Assembly: GCA_947493885.1 (NCBI GenBank)
Contig: CANLTE010000005.1
Span: forward strand, 186,001 to 250,000
Length of the DNA: 64,000 nucleotides
Reading direction: 5' to 3'
Source of the DNA: an uncultured Maribacter sp.
GTDB lineage: Bacteria; Bacteroidota; Bacteroidia; Flavobacteriales; Flavobacteriaceae
Under the pieces are notes generated by a model. It made no database searches and was not told the origin of the DNA. It saw only the letters and a program-made list of their open reading frames with translations. This document shows positions 44,817 to 51,910 of this stretch, in pieces. A program made the translations under genes and the position numbers. How positions within the stretch are numbered: the first letter of the stretch is position 1; each line of letters opens with the position of its first letter.

Positions 44817-45290
44817 TTAAAAGAGGGATTGTTGTTTTGCAGGGTTCTCATGCTCTAATAACCACTTTTTCCGATGTAATCCACCTGCATAGCCCGTTAA
44901 AGAACCGTCACTTCCAATAACTCGATGACAAGGAACAACAATCCAAAGGGGGTTTTTACCATTGGCTGCGGCTACTGCCCTAATGGCTTTTGGGTCTCCT
45001 AATTTTTTGGATAGCTCTAAATACGAAATGGTTTTTCCAAAAGGAATATTAAGCAGCTCATCCCATACCTTTTTTTGAAATTCCGTTCCTTGCGGGTTAA
45101 GCGTTAGGCTAAAACTTTTTCGTTCTTCTGCAAAATACTCTTTAAGTTGATATACCGCATCTTCCAAAACTTCCGGAATAATATCACTTAAAGACTCATG
45201 ATTATTTAATATTGTAATAGAAGCTATACCATTTTCATCACCAATAATTTTGGTGACACCTAAAGGGCTCTGAATATAGACTTCTTCCAC
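44817..45290 (-). CDS. ogt: Methylated-DNA-[protein]-cysteine S-methyltransferase
   Basis: Suicide repair protein that transfers the methyl group from O6-methylguanine to its own cysteine. The 157-residue protein has the acceptor site VVPCHRVIGSDGSLTGYAGG, preceded by PFGKTISYLELSKKLGDPKA, and the arginine finger region KAIRAVAAANGKNP. It starts with GTG, 2 bases after the CNNM/CBS gene stop, so the genes are coupled. A weak hairpin (ACAAAC/GTTTGT near 44790) follows. Confidence 0.94.
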   Translation of the reverse strand: MEEVYIQSPLGVTKIIGDENGIASITILNNHESLSDIIPEVLEDAVYQLKEYFAEERKSFSLTLNPQGTEFQKKVWDELLNIPFGKTISYLELSKKLGDPKAIRAVAAANGKNPLWIVVPCHRVIGSDGSLTGYAGGLHRKKWLLEHENPAKQQSLF

Positions 45291-45292
45291 TC

Positions 45293-46396
45293 TTAATCAA
45301 TTAAACCACTTCGTTTTGCCCTATTTTCCCATTGCTTTCTAGCAAATTTTTGCAAGTCTTCCACATTATCACTCTCATCCATAATTTCTTGACCTAATAG
45401 CGTTTCAATAACGTCTTCCATTGTTACAAGGCCACTTACCGAACCAAACTCATCTACAACAAGAGCAATATGTTCTCTTTTTTCTATTAAAGTCTCAAAA
45501 AGCTCCGGTATACGGGCTGTACGTGTTGTCGTAATCAAGTTTCGCTTAATTGTATTTAAGGGTTTATTACCCTTTTTATGAATAATTTCTTCAAATATAT
45601 TATCCTTTAAAACATAGCCTGTAATATGATCCATACTTTCACTAAACAGTGGTATTCTAGAGAAACGAAGTTTTTCGTTTTCTTTATAATACGTTTCAAT
45701 TGGCATATTTTCATCTGCAATCTTCATTACAGTTCGTGGTGTCATAATATCTTTAGCCAAAACTTCATCAAACTTAATTAAATTTTTAATCACCTTTGAT
45801 TCTGACTCCTGAAAAACACCTTCTTCATGCGCTATATCTGCCATTGCTGTAAAGTCTTCACGACTTAAAACACTACCATGATGTCCTTTGCCTCCCACTA
45901 ATTTTGTAAACAACTGCAACAACCATAACAACCCTGTCCATTTTAAAACTAAAACCATTATAGTTAACGACTTTGCTGTAAAATTTGCGAGTTGCTTCCA
46001 ATACGTTGCGCCTATAGTTTTTGGTATAATTTCAGATGCCACTAATATTAAAATGGTCATAATAGTTGAAACAACACCAACCATTACATCTTCGGTAAAC
46101 TTTATTCCTAAAAAGCTTTTTGATGCTTGCCCGTACATTTGCCCATACGCTACTTTAGCTTGCACACCTACTAAAATTGCCCCTACAGTATGTGCAATAG
46201 TATTTAAGGTAAGTATTGCTATCAAAGGCTTATCTACATCCTTTTTTAACTCCTCAAAAGTAAGGGCATAAGCTTTCCCTTCTTTCTTTTTAACATTTAT
46301 AAATGTTGATGTTATACTAAGAAGAACTGCCTCCAAAATGGAGCATAAAAATGAAAAAAAAATAGAAACAAATGCGTAAAAAAGAAGTAATCCCAT
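45293..46396 (-). CDS. CNNM/CorC-type membrane protein with CBS domains (hemolysin family)
   Basis: A 367-residue inner-membrane protein. The N-terminal CNNM domain has about four hydrophobic helices (YAFVSIFFSFLCSILEAVLL, LIAILTLNTIAHTVGAILVG, MVGVVSTIMTILILVASEII and MVLVLKWTGLLWLLQLF) and the EIIPKTIGA motif. A CBS pair follows (DIMTPRTVMKIADENM and IALVVDEFGSVSGLVTMEDV). The usual C-terminal CorC_HlyC domain is absent or very short, as the protein ends shortly after the CBS pair. Members are implicated in magnesium or divalent-cation efflux. It is not the gliding protein GldE as far as I can judge. Confidence 0.9.
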   Translation of the reverse strand: MGLLLFYAFVSIFFSFLCSILEAVLLSITSTFINVKKKEGKAYALTFEELKKDVDKPLIAILTLNTIAHTVGAILVGVQAKVAYGQMYGQASKSFLGIKFTEDVMVGVVSTIMTILILVASEIIPKTIGATYWKQLANFTAKSLTIMVLVLKWTGLLWLLQLFTKLVGGKGHHGSVLSREDFTAMADIAHEEGVFQESESKVIKNLIKFDEVLAKDIMTPRTVMKIADENMPIETYYKENEKLRFSRIPLFSESMDHITGYVLKDNIFEEIIHKKGNKPLNTIKRNLITTTRTARIPELFETLIEKREHIALVVDEFGSVSGLVTMEDVIETLLGQEIMDESDNVEDLQKFARKQWENRAKRSGLID

Positions 46397-46454
46397 GAAT
46401 TGTGTTTAACACTAAAGTACTAAATAAGGTTTAATAAATTACAGAATGGATTTG

Positions 46455-47441
46455 TTATAGCAATTTAACTACATCCTTTGCAAAATAGCTAGCAATAATA
46501 TTGGCTCCTGCCCTTTTAAAGGCAATTAGCTGTTCCATCATAACGGCATCATGGTCTAGCCAACCTTTTTCCGCGGCAGCCTTAATCATGGCATACTCAC
46601 CAGAAACCTGATAAACAGCTACAGGCACATCAACCTCATTTTTTATTTCACGTACAATATCTAAATAGCACAATCCTGGTTTTACCATTACAATATCTGC
46701 ACCCTCATCAATATCCATTTGAGTTTCACGAATAGCCTCAAATCTATTGGCATAATCCATTTGATATGTTTTTTTATCTTTTGGAATATTTACTATATCT
46801 ACTGGAGCGGAATCTAAAGCATCTCTAAAAGGACCATAATAAGCGCTTGCGTATTTTGCACTGTAACTCATTATACCGGTATTAATAAAACCTTCATCTT
46901 CTAAAGCTTCACGAATTGATAGTATTCTACCATCCATCATATCACTAGGTGCAACAAAATCTGCTCCAGCTTGCGCATGAGAAACACTCATTTCTGCTAA
47001 AACCTCAGTAGTTTCGTCATTTGCAATTTGCCCGTTTTCCACAATACCATCATGTCCATAAACAGAAAATGGATCCAGAGCAACATCAGTCATAACTAAC
47101 ATTTCAGGGCAAACGTTTTTTACCGTTTTTACAGCTCTTTGCATTAGTCCATCTGCATTTAACGCTTCTGTTCCTTTATTATCTTTTAAATTATCAGGTA
47201 CTTTCGCAAACAACAAAACAGCACATAATCCCATTTTCCACAACTCCTTAATTTCTTTTTCAAGATTATCCAAGCTCATTCTGTACTGTCCAGGCATAGA
47301 CGCAATTTCTTCTTTTACGCCTTTACCTTCAACCACAAAAAGAGGGACTAAAAAATCATTTGGACTAAGTATAGTTTCTCTAACTAACCTACGAACAGAT
47401 TCATTACTGCGCAGTCTTCTATTTCGAATAAGTGGATACAT
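46455..47441 (-). CDS. hemB: Delta-aminolevulinic acid dehydratase (porphobilinogen synthase)
   Basis: Joins two 5-aminolevulinate molecules to porphobilinogen in heme synthesis; 328 residues. The two active-site lysines are in SYSAKYASAYYGPFRDA and IVMVKPGLCYLD. The metal-binding segment reads VMTDVALDPFSVYGHDG, which lacks the three-cysteine zinc site of the mammalian type and fits the aspartate-rich magnesium-dependent type. It is the last gene of the leftward heme operon, 65 bases after a lipoprotein-like gene. Confidence 0.96.
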   Translation of the reverse strand: MYPLIRNRRLRSNESVRRLVRETILSPNDFLVPLFVVEGKGVKEEIASMPGQYRMSLDNLEKEIKELWKMGLCAVLLFAKVPDNLKDNKGTEALNADGLMQRAVKTVKNVCPEMLVMTDVALDPFSVYGHDGIVENGQIANDETTEVLAEMSVSHAQAGADFVAPSDMMDGRILSIREALEDEGFINTGIMSYSAKYASAYYGPFRDALDSAPVDIVNIPKDKKTYQMDYANRFEAIRETQMDIDEGADIVMVKPGLCYLDIVREIKNEVDVPVAVYQVSGEYAMIKAAAEKGWLDHDAVMMEQLIAFKRAGANIIASYFAKDVVKLL

Positions 47442-47506
47442 TTTTTGTTATTTAATTGGTATCAAAGTTACCTATAATCAATTAAAGTGGTCTATAAATA
47501 TTAAGG

Positions 47507-48121
47507 TTAATCTTTTGGAGAAACCTCCTCTGTTTTACAATAAATATTAGTCTTTAAAGCTTCTCCTAACCCTTTTTGTTTCCAAAGCGAAATATCTCTC
47601 TTTATTTTTAAAGGGTTTTGGTCAAAATCAATATACTTTTTAATTGATGCTATAAAAGGACTTTCAAAACTTTTAATTTTCAATACCGATTTATCTCCTG
47701 GTATACTTAACGCCCCTTCATAATCATAGCATACTACAAGTACTTTATCACCAATTTGATATCCTAAATTGTTAAAACAGTCTGAAACAAAATACTTTTG
47801 ATTTTGATAACTGTTTTCTCCCAAGTCTTTTATTTTATATACCGCCTCTATAGCGATAAACGCTTTTTGAGAAACATAAAGTGGTCCTGGGTCATTATTT
47901 GAGGCTTCAATTTGTGTAATTGTTCCAGAAAATACAAATGACATTTCGTCTCCACATAATCCAATAAAAGGACCCGATTTTGGCCACCAATATGTATAGG
48001 CAACCTCAAGTGTATCTGAATTAAAAATTACATCGATATCACTTTTATTTTTTCGTCGTTCTTTGCAAGAAATACATATAAGCGTACAAAAGTATATTAA
48101 ATAGCAAATTCTATTTTTCAT
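47507..48121 (-). CDS. Putative lipoprotein, hypothetical
   Basis: A 204-residue exported protein with a lipoprotein signal: a hydrophobic stretch (ICYLIYFCTLICIS) ends in CKERRKNKS, giving the lipobox cysteine. The mature part is beta-rich and contains ISCKER-distal cysteines in IGLCGDEMSF, VSDCFNNLGY and VVCYDYEG. I do not recognise a family. It sits between the ychJ-like gene and hemB with short gaps (14 and 65 bases) and is probably carried by the heme operon transcript. No role in heme synthesis is known. Confidence 0.75.
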   Translation of the reverse strand: MKNRICYLIYFCTLICISCKERRKNKSDIDVIFNSDTLEVAYTYWWPKSGPFIGLCGDEMSFVFSGTITQIEASNNDPGPLYVSQKAFIAIEAVYKIKDLGENSYQNQKYFVSDCFNNLGYQIGDKVLVVCYDYEGALSIPGDKSVLKIKSFESPFIASIKKYIDFDQNPLKIKRDISLWKQKGLGEALKTNIYCKTEEVSPKD

Positions 48122-48135
48122 TTAAAACAATCGGT

Positions 48136-48531
48136 TTACGTTGCCAACCCTAAATATACCCAATGTTCGTTTTCTTTTACAAAATCCGATTTCTCATTTA
48201 GCACATTAACCTTACCGTTTTCGTAGTAATAGGCGTTAAAAGTTACTGTTCCTTTATTGTCTTGTTCTTTTCCTTGAGTGGTTTCTATAACTTCCAACCG
48301 AATCCAACTTACAGATTTTGCCCAATCTATAATTGCCTCTTTATCACTTATTACTCGCGTTGACGAATGGTGACTTTCCATAAGATAATCTCCTTTAGCC
48401 ATAACAAATGCACTATAACGCGAGCGCATTAGTTGTTCTGCGGTAGTAGCTTTTTTAATTGATTTATGAATTTCGCCACAGCAAGCCTCGTAATTCTCAG
48501 AAGTACCACAAGGGCAGTTTTGATTATTCAT
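48136..48531 (-). CDS. YchJ family SEC-C metal-binding protein
   Basis: A 131-residue protein of the YchJ (UPF0225) family. The N-terminal SEC-C zinc motif is CPCGTSENYEACCGEIHK, followed by the conserved EQLMRSRYSAFVMAKGDYL and a DUF2/NTF2-like fold (SWIRLEVIETTQGKE, VTFNAYYYENGK). Function is unknown; the zinc-binding tail resembles that of SecA. Its ATG lies within the last codons of the small basic-protein gene upstream (8-base overlap). Confidence 0.92.
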   Translation of the reverse strand: MNNQNCPCGTSENYEACCGEIHKSIKKATTAEQLMRSRYSAFVMAKGDYLMESHHSSTRVISDKEAIIDWAKSVSWIRLEVIETTQGKEQDNKGTVTFNAYYYENGKVNVLNEKSDFVKENEHWVYLGLAT

Positions 48532-48685
48532 TGGTGTCTAATTTTTCTTGATGCTTTTTTATAATAGCTTTTAACCTTTCTTTTCGGGTTTCTTTCTCCT
48601 TTTTTATTCTATTCTTCTTTCGATTAAGAAGTTTAGTGTGCTTTGCCTTGTTCGCAGTATTTTTTTCTTTGCCTTTTTTAGACAT
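48524..48685 (-). CDS. Small lysine-rich protein, hypothetical (53 residues)
   Basis: A short gene missed by length-based searches. It starts with the ATG at 48685, part of a TAATG overlap with the stop codon of the displaced hemF 3' end, and ends inside the ychJ-like gene (8-base overlap). The product begins MSKKGKEKNTANKAKHTKLL and is about 40 percent lysine and arginine, with a long basic helix (NRKKNRIKKEKETRKERLKA). Coupling on both sides argues that it is translated. Before the module insertion it would have followed hemF directly. No family is recognised; nucleic-acid binding is conceivable. Confidence 0.65.
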   Translation of the reverse strand: MSKKGKEKNTANKAKHTKLLNRKKNRIKKEKETRKERLKAIIKKHQEKLDTNE

Positions 48686-48792
48686 TACACCCAAGCTTTA
48701 GGTTCTTTTAAAACATGTAATAAGCGTTCCTCCTCACTTCCTTTTTCCGGATGATGGTCATACCTCCATTGCACATACAAAGGTAAACTCAT
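48685..48792 (-). pseudogene. Displaced copy of the hemF 3' end (35 codons)
   Basis: On the minus strand, MSLPLYVQWRYDHHPEKG to the stop reproduces the last 35 codons of hemF (MSLPPHVQWRYDHHPEKG in the intact gene); 30 of 35 residues match. At the DNA level there are about 17 differences over 108 bases, but a central 55 bases (48722-48776) are identical to 50488-50542. Its ATG overlaps the DUF4411 stop (TAATG), and its stop overlaps the start of the small basic-protein gene (TAATG). It is probably the original end of hemF, cut off by insertion of the module. Confidence 0.9.
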
Positions 48793-49295
48793 TAAAAACT
48801 AACATTTATCGCTCTAAAGAAATCATTGTTATCTATAAACGGAATACCAAACTCCGCACATACATCTGGTATTTTGACTGACCTCTTACTTTCAGGAGCA
48901 CTAACTTCACGAGTAACTATTGAAACATTAACTTTTTCGTTTCTTTTTTGGTTCAAAGCAAAGGCAACGAGAAAAGGGTCAGCGTTTTTTGAATCTGCAA
49001 AATCTATGAGAGCCCTATTATTGTAATTCTTCTCTTGAGCCCAATTTTGTATTTCTGCATATTCTGTTATGATATTTGAAGTGGAAACCCAAAACGAATC
49101 TGAGATATTTGATTTGCACCAACTAGTCAAGTCATCTTCATGACTGTAAATTTCATTTTTTACCTTATCGATAGAGATAACTTCTTTTTGTTTTAATATC
49201 TCTGACATTTTATCCCAGTAAGAGGGGTAAATATCCATTGGATGACTTATTCTGTTTGGGTATACTAATATGTTAGTGTCTAAAATATAATGCAT
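48792..49295 (-). CDS. DUF4411 family PIN-like protein, putative toxin
   Basis: A 167-residue protein of the DUF4411 family, which has a PIN nuclease-like fold. The start MHYILDTNILVYPNRIS supplies the first catalytic aspartate and the asparagine of PIN domains. Later acids lie in KVKNEIYSHEDDL and in FADSKNADPFLVAFAL, the typical ADPFL motif, and IVTREVSAPESKR. PIN proteins are usually RNases, often toxins of toxin-antitoxin pairs. The gene begins 3 bases after the stop of the ImmA-type gene, the standard pairing for this family. Toxicity is inferred, not shown. Confidence 0.88.
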   Translation of the reverse strand: MHYILDTNILVYPNRISHPMDIYPSYWDKMSEILKQKEVISIDKVKNEIYSHEDDLTSWCKSNISDSFWVSTSNIITEYAEIQNWAQEKNYNNRALIDFADSKNADPFLVAFALNQKRNEKVNVSIVTREVSAPESKRSVKIPDVCAEFGIPFIDNNDFFRAINVSF

Positions 49296-49298
49296 TCA

Positions 49299-50426
49299 CT
49301 AAGAGTTCTTTTTGAATTTTTCATAAGTGTTTGCTTTCATATTAGTTAGCTTATAAGCATTTGATGGTAAAATCTTGCCTTGTTTTAAAGCAGAATCAAC
49401 ATAGGAATAAAATTTCCTACTCACTTCATAAGGTTTTGAATTCCAAAAATCACCTCCTGATTTTTTTTTGAAGGGAATATTTGTGTAGCTATTGTAAAAT
49501 GACCAAAAATCAGATTTTTCAATAAAATTAGAATCTAAAGCTTTTTTGGCAATAACTAACTTACTAACATGGTATTGGCCAGCGATTTTAGATATTTTGT
49601 TATCAAAAGAATCATTACTTGAATTCCAGCTAACTTTAAAAAAAGTAGTAGGAACTAGAATTTCAGAAGCTACACTATCACAAAACCTTTCTAAAGGTTG
49701 AGAAGAAGGATGAATTGGTTCATACCCAATTCCAATACTACTACCAACTAAAACATGCACTAATTCGTGAATAAGTGTAAAGATTCTACCTCCTCCAAGA
49801 TTATTTGTGTTTATATAGATGAAAGGGCAAAAGCCATCAACAAGAGTAAATCCTTTACAAACTTCAACATCAACATTTCTTCTATTATTGGTTACGTATC
49901 CTGTAGAAATAACAAAAATTCTATTTTTTTCAATTTTGTCAATCCAGTATCTAAAAACATTACTTTTTTTGGTCTCTTGGTACCAAGTGATATTAAAACC
50001 CAAGGCCTTTCTTATAATTTCTGCTGCATCAACGGAATTAACTTTCTTGAAATTTTTTAATGACCCAACAAAGTCTAATTCTTCATAATTGGTTTCAATT
50101 AAAAAGTCCTTTATCCATTCTTGTTTACTTTTGATTTGATTTACTAAATCTTTAACAACTAGTGGAGGGTTTTTAACAACTTCCCCATTACTCCGATAGA
50201 ATGTTATAGGTAACTTTTCTTTTGGAGGTTTCTTTAAGAAAAGAAAACCAAAGGGTACATGAATTTTTTTTGCAAAACTTTCTAATTGTTTAACTGTTGG
50301 TTCAGATTCTTCCCTTATCCAATCAATAGCTTTAGGATAAATATCATTTAAACTATCAATGTTTAAGCCACTTCTCTCAGCAGCCCAAAGCAAAGTTTCA
50401 GGTGATATTTTTACTCTTGTTGACAC
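49299..50426 (-). CDS. XRE/ImmA-IrrE family metallopeptidase, putative antitoxin
   Basis: A 375-residue protein that fuses an XRE-type helix-turn-helix-like region (residues about 5-60, with AIDWIREESEPTVKQLESFA) to an ImmA/IrrE peptidase domain. The zinc motif HEXXH is visible in LIHELVHVLVG, and a third ligand may be in CDSVASEILVPTTFF, typical of ImmA. The start is GTG at 50426, 24 bases after the hemF stop. Together with the DUF4411 protein it forms a conserved two-gene module of the toxin-antitoxin type. In similar pairs the ImmA partner represses or cleaves; the mode here is not known. Confidence 0.88.
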   Translation of the reverse strand: MSTRVKISPETLLWAAERSGLNIDSLNDIYPKAIDWIREESEPTVKQLESFAKKIHVPFGFLFLKKPPKEKLPITFYRSNGEVVKNPPLVVKDLVNQIKSKQEWIKDFLIETNYEELDFVGSLKNFKKVNSVDAAEIIRKALGFNITWYQETKKSNVFRYWIDKIEKNRIFVISTGYVTNNRRNVDVEVCKGFTLVDGFCPFIYINTNNLGGGRIFTLIHELVHVLVGSSIGIGYEPIHPSSQPLERFCDSVASEILVPTTFFKVSWNSSNDSFDNKISKIAGQYHVSKLVIAKKALDSNFIEKSDFWSFYNSYTNIPFKKKSGGDFWNSKPYEVSRKFYSYVDSALKQGKILPSNAYKLTNMKANTYEKFKKNS

Positions 50427-50450
50427 AATTCAAATTTAAACAAATAAAAC

Positions 50451-50558
50451 TTAAACCCAATCCACTGGATTTTTCAACACATGTAACAAGCGTTCCTCCT
50501 CACTTCCTTTTTCCGGATGATGGTCATACCTCCATTGCACATGTGGTGGCAAACTCAT
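50451..50558 (-). repeat. hemF-attached copy of the 108-bp duplication
   Basis: This end of hemF repeats 48685-48792 with a perfectly identical 55-base core (50488-50542) and diverged flanks (11 differences in the first 37 bases, 6 in the last 16). Confidence 0.9.
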
Positions 50559-51353
50559 AAGTATGCTCTCAATTCGTCCATTGGTACGTAAACCAAACAA
50601 GGTGCCTTTATCATGTACTAAATTAAACTCTACATACCTACCACGACGTACTTCTTGCCAATCCCTTTGTTTTTGGGAATATTCAACATCTTTTCTTTTT
50701 ATAACAATTGGTATATATGTATCTAAAAAGCTATCGCCTACCTCAGTAACAAAATTGTACCAATCCTGCATTTTCATACTTTCACTAGCCTTACAATAGT
50801 CAAAAAACAATCCCCCAACTCCACGGGCTTCATTTCTATGAGCATTCCAAAAATAATTGTCACAACGCTCTTTATATTTAGAATAAAAATCTGGATTGTG
50901 TTTATCACAAGCTTTTTTACATACCACATGAAAATGACTAGCATCTTCATCAAATAAATAATACGGTGTTAGATCTTGACCGCCACCAAACCACTGATCA
51001 ACGATATTACCTTGCTTATCATACATTTCAAAATAGCGCCAATTTGCATGAACTGTAGGCACCATTGGGTTTTTAGGGTGTAATACTAAGCTTAAGCCAC
51101 AAGCAAAAAAGTCGGCATCTTTAACACCAAAATAGTTTTGCATGCTTTCTGGTAGATTGCCATGAACCGCAGAAATATTCACGCCTCCTTTTTCAAAAAC
51201 AGCTCCGTTTTCAATTACTCGGGTTCTTCCACCACCACCCTCAGGTCGTTTCCATTCATCTTCTTTAAACTTGGCAACACCATCTACTTCTTCCAACTTG
51301 GCTGTAATAGTATCTTGTAATTGTAGTATATATTTGTAAAAAGAATCTTTCAT
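50451..51353 (-). CDS. hemF: Oxygen-dependent coproporphyrinogen III oxidase
   Basis: Decarboxylates coproporphyrinogen III to protoporphyrinogen IX using oxygen; 300 residues. Family motifs are GGGGRTRVIENGAVFEKGG, VSAVHGN-like ISAVHGNLPESM, FGGGQDLTPYYLF, ARGVGGLFFDY and GRYVEFNLVHDKGTLFGL, and the end SLPPHVQWRYDHHPEKGSEE. The gene is complete, but its last 36 codons are duplicated at 48685-48792 beyond the ImmA/DUF4411 module, so its 3' end has been replaced or copied. It follows the GNAT gene by 23 bases. Dependence on oxygen fits an aerobic organism with a respiratory complex II. Confidence 0.96.
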   Translation of the reverse strand: MKDSFYKYILQLQDTITAKLEEVDGVAKFKEDEWKRPEGGGGRTRVIENGAVFEKGGVNISAVHGNLPESMQNYFGVKDADFFACGLSLVLHPKNPMVPTVHANWRYFEMYDKQGNIVDQWFGGGQDLTPYYLFDEDASHFHVVCKKACDKHNPDFYSKYKERCDNYFWNAHRNEARGVGGLFFDYCKASESMKMQDWYNFVTEVGDSFLDTYIPIVIKRKDVEYSQKQRDWQEVRRGRYVEFNLVHDKGTLFGLRTNGRIESILMSLPPHVQWRYDHHPEKGSEEERLLHVLKNPVDWV

Positions 51354-51376
51354 ACCTATTTTATATTGTAAATTGA

Positions 51377-51910
51377 TTAGCTATAAAGCTCATAAAGTTC
51401 CATATCTAAAGGTTTGCTACCAGGAGGAGTAAACGCTTCTGGCAAAGTTTTAACCCAAACGTATTTACTTTTTTTCGCAACAGAAATACTCCCTTTATTT
51501 GTTTCATGAACCAATATTTGCAACGTTTTTAACTGTTGTTCGTTAAAAGCCCATTGCGATAAGGCATTAACTGCTTTTGTGGCAATTCCTTTTCCTTCAA
51601 ATTGATAAGCCACAGCATATGCAAGTTCTGCTTGACCAATTTTCCAGTCGAGTTCTTTAATATAAACTAAGCCAATTAGCGATTTTTCATTCTTATTTCT
51701 AATGGTAAAAAGAAATTCTTTTTTTGCTATAAACTCTTTAACCTTTTTCTGTACAAACATTGATGCTAAATCCGGGGTTAAATTTTCCTTGAGCGTTTTT
51801 GGAAAAAAGGTTTTTAATCGTTCCGAATTGGCAACGACAAAATCACAAAGTCGCCAAGCATCTTTTTCTTGAATAGCATCAATATAATATGCGTCAAATT
51901 CAAAAATCAT
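51377..51910 (-). CDS. GNAT family N-acetyltransferase (RimJ/RimL-like)
   Basis: A 177-residue acetyltransferase of the GNAT superfamily. Motifs include YYIDAIQEKDAWRLCDFV at the start, LIGLVYIKELDWKIGQAELA, the acetyl-CoA-binding YAVAYQFEGKGIATKAVNAL, and ILVHETNKGSISVAKKSKYV. It is most like ribosomal-protein or amino-group N-acetyltransferases. Its ATG overlaps the EI24 stop (TAATG) and hemF follows after 23 bases, so it is inside the heme operon. Substrate is unknown. Confidence 0.9.
   Translation of the reverse strand: MIFEFDAYYIDAIQEKDAWRLCDFVVANSERLKTFFPKTLKENLTPDLASMFVQKKVKEFIAKKEFLFTIRNKNEKSLIGLVYIKELDWKIGQAELAYAVAYQFEGKGIATKAVNALSQWAFNEQQLKTLQILVHETNKGSISVAKKSKYVWVKTLPEAFTPPGSKPLDMELYELYS

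Larger units (their letters stand above)
48685..50450 (-). mobile_element. Inserted ImmA/DUF4411 module with long target duplication
   Basis: A 1.77-kb segment consisting of the displaced hemF end, the DUF4411 gene and the XRE/ImmA gene. It is bounded by two copies of a 108-base sequence (48685-48792 and 50451-50558). The layout matches insertion with long target duplication, known for restriction-modification and similar selfish gene pairs. No integrase or transposase is present. The copy attached to hemF today may have come with the module. Confidence 0.65.

Noticed and set aside
44624-44851. 75-residue minus-strand frame downstream of the methyltransferase gene
   Set aside because: It overlaps the end of the methyltransferase gene, is dominated by Phe/Leu/Lys from AT-rich DNA and has no supporting motif.
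48685-50558. Assembly artefact as the explanation for the duplicated hemF end
   Set aside because: The two copies differ at about 17 of 108 bases, mostly outside a central core, so they are not one sequence assembled twice. Different neighbours are coupled to each copy by clean TAATG junctions.
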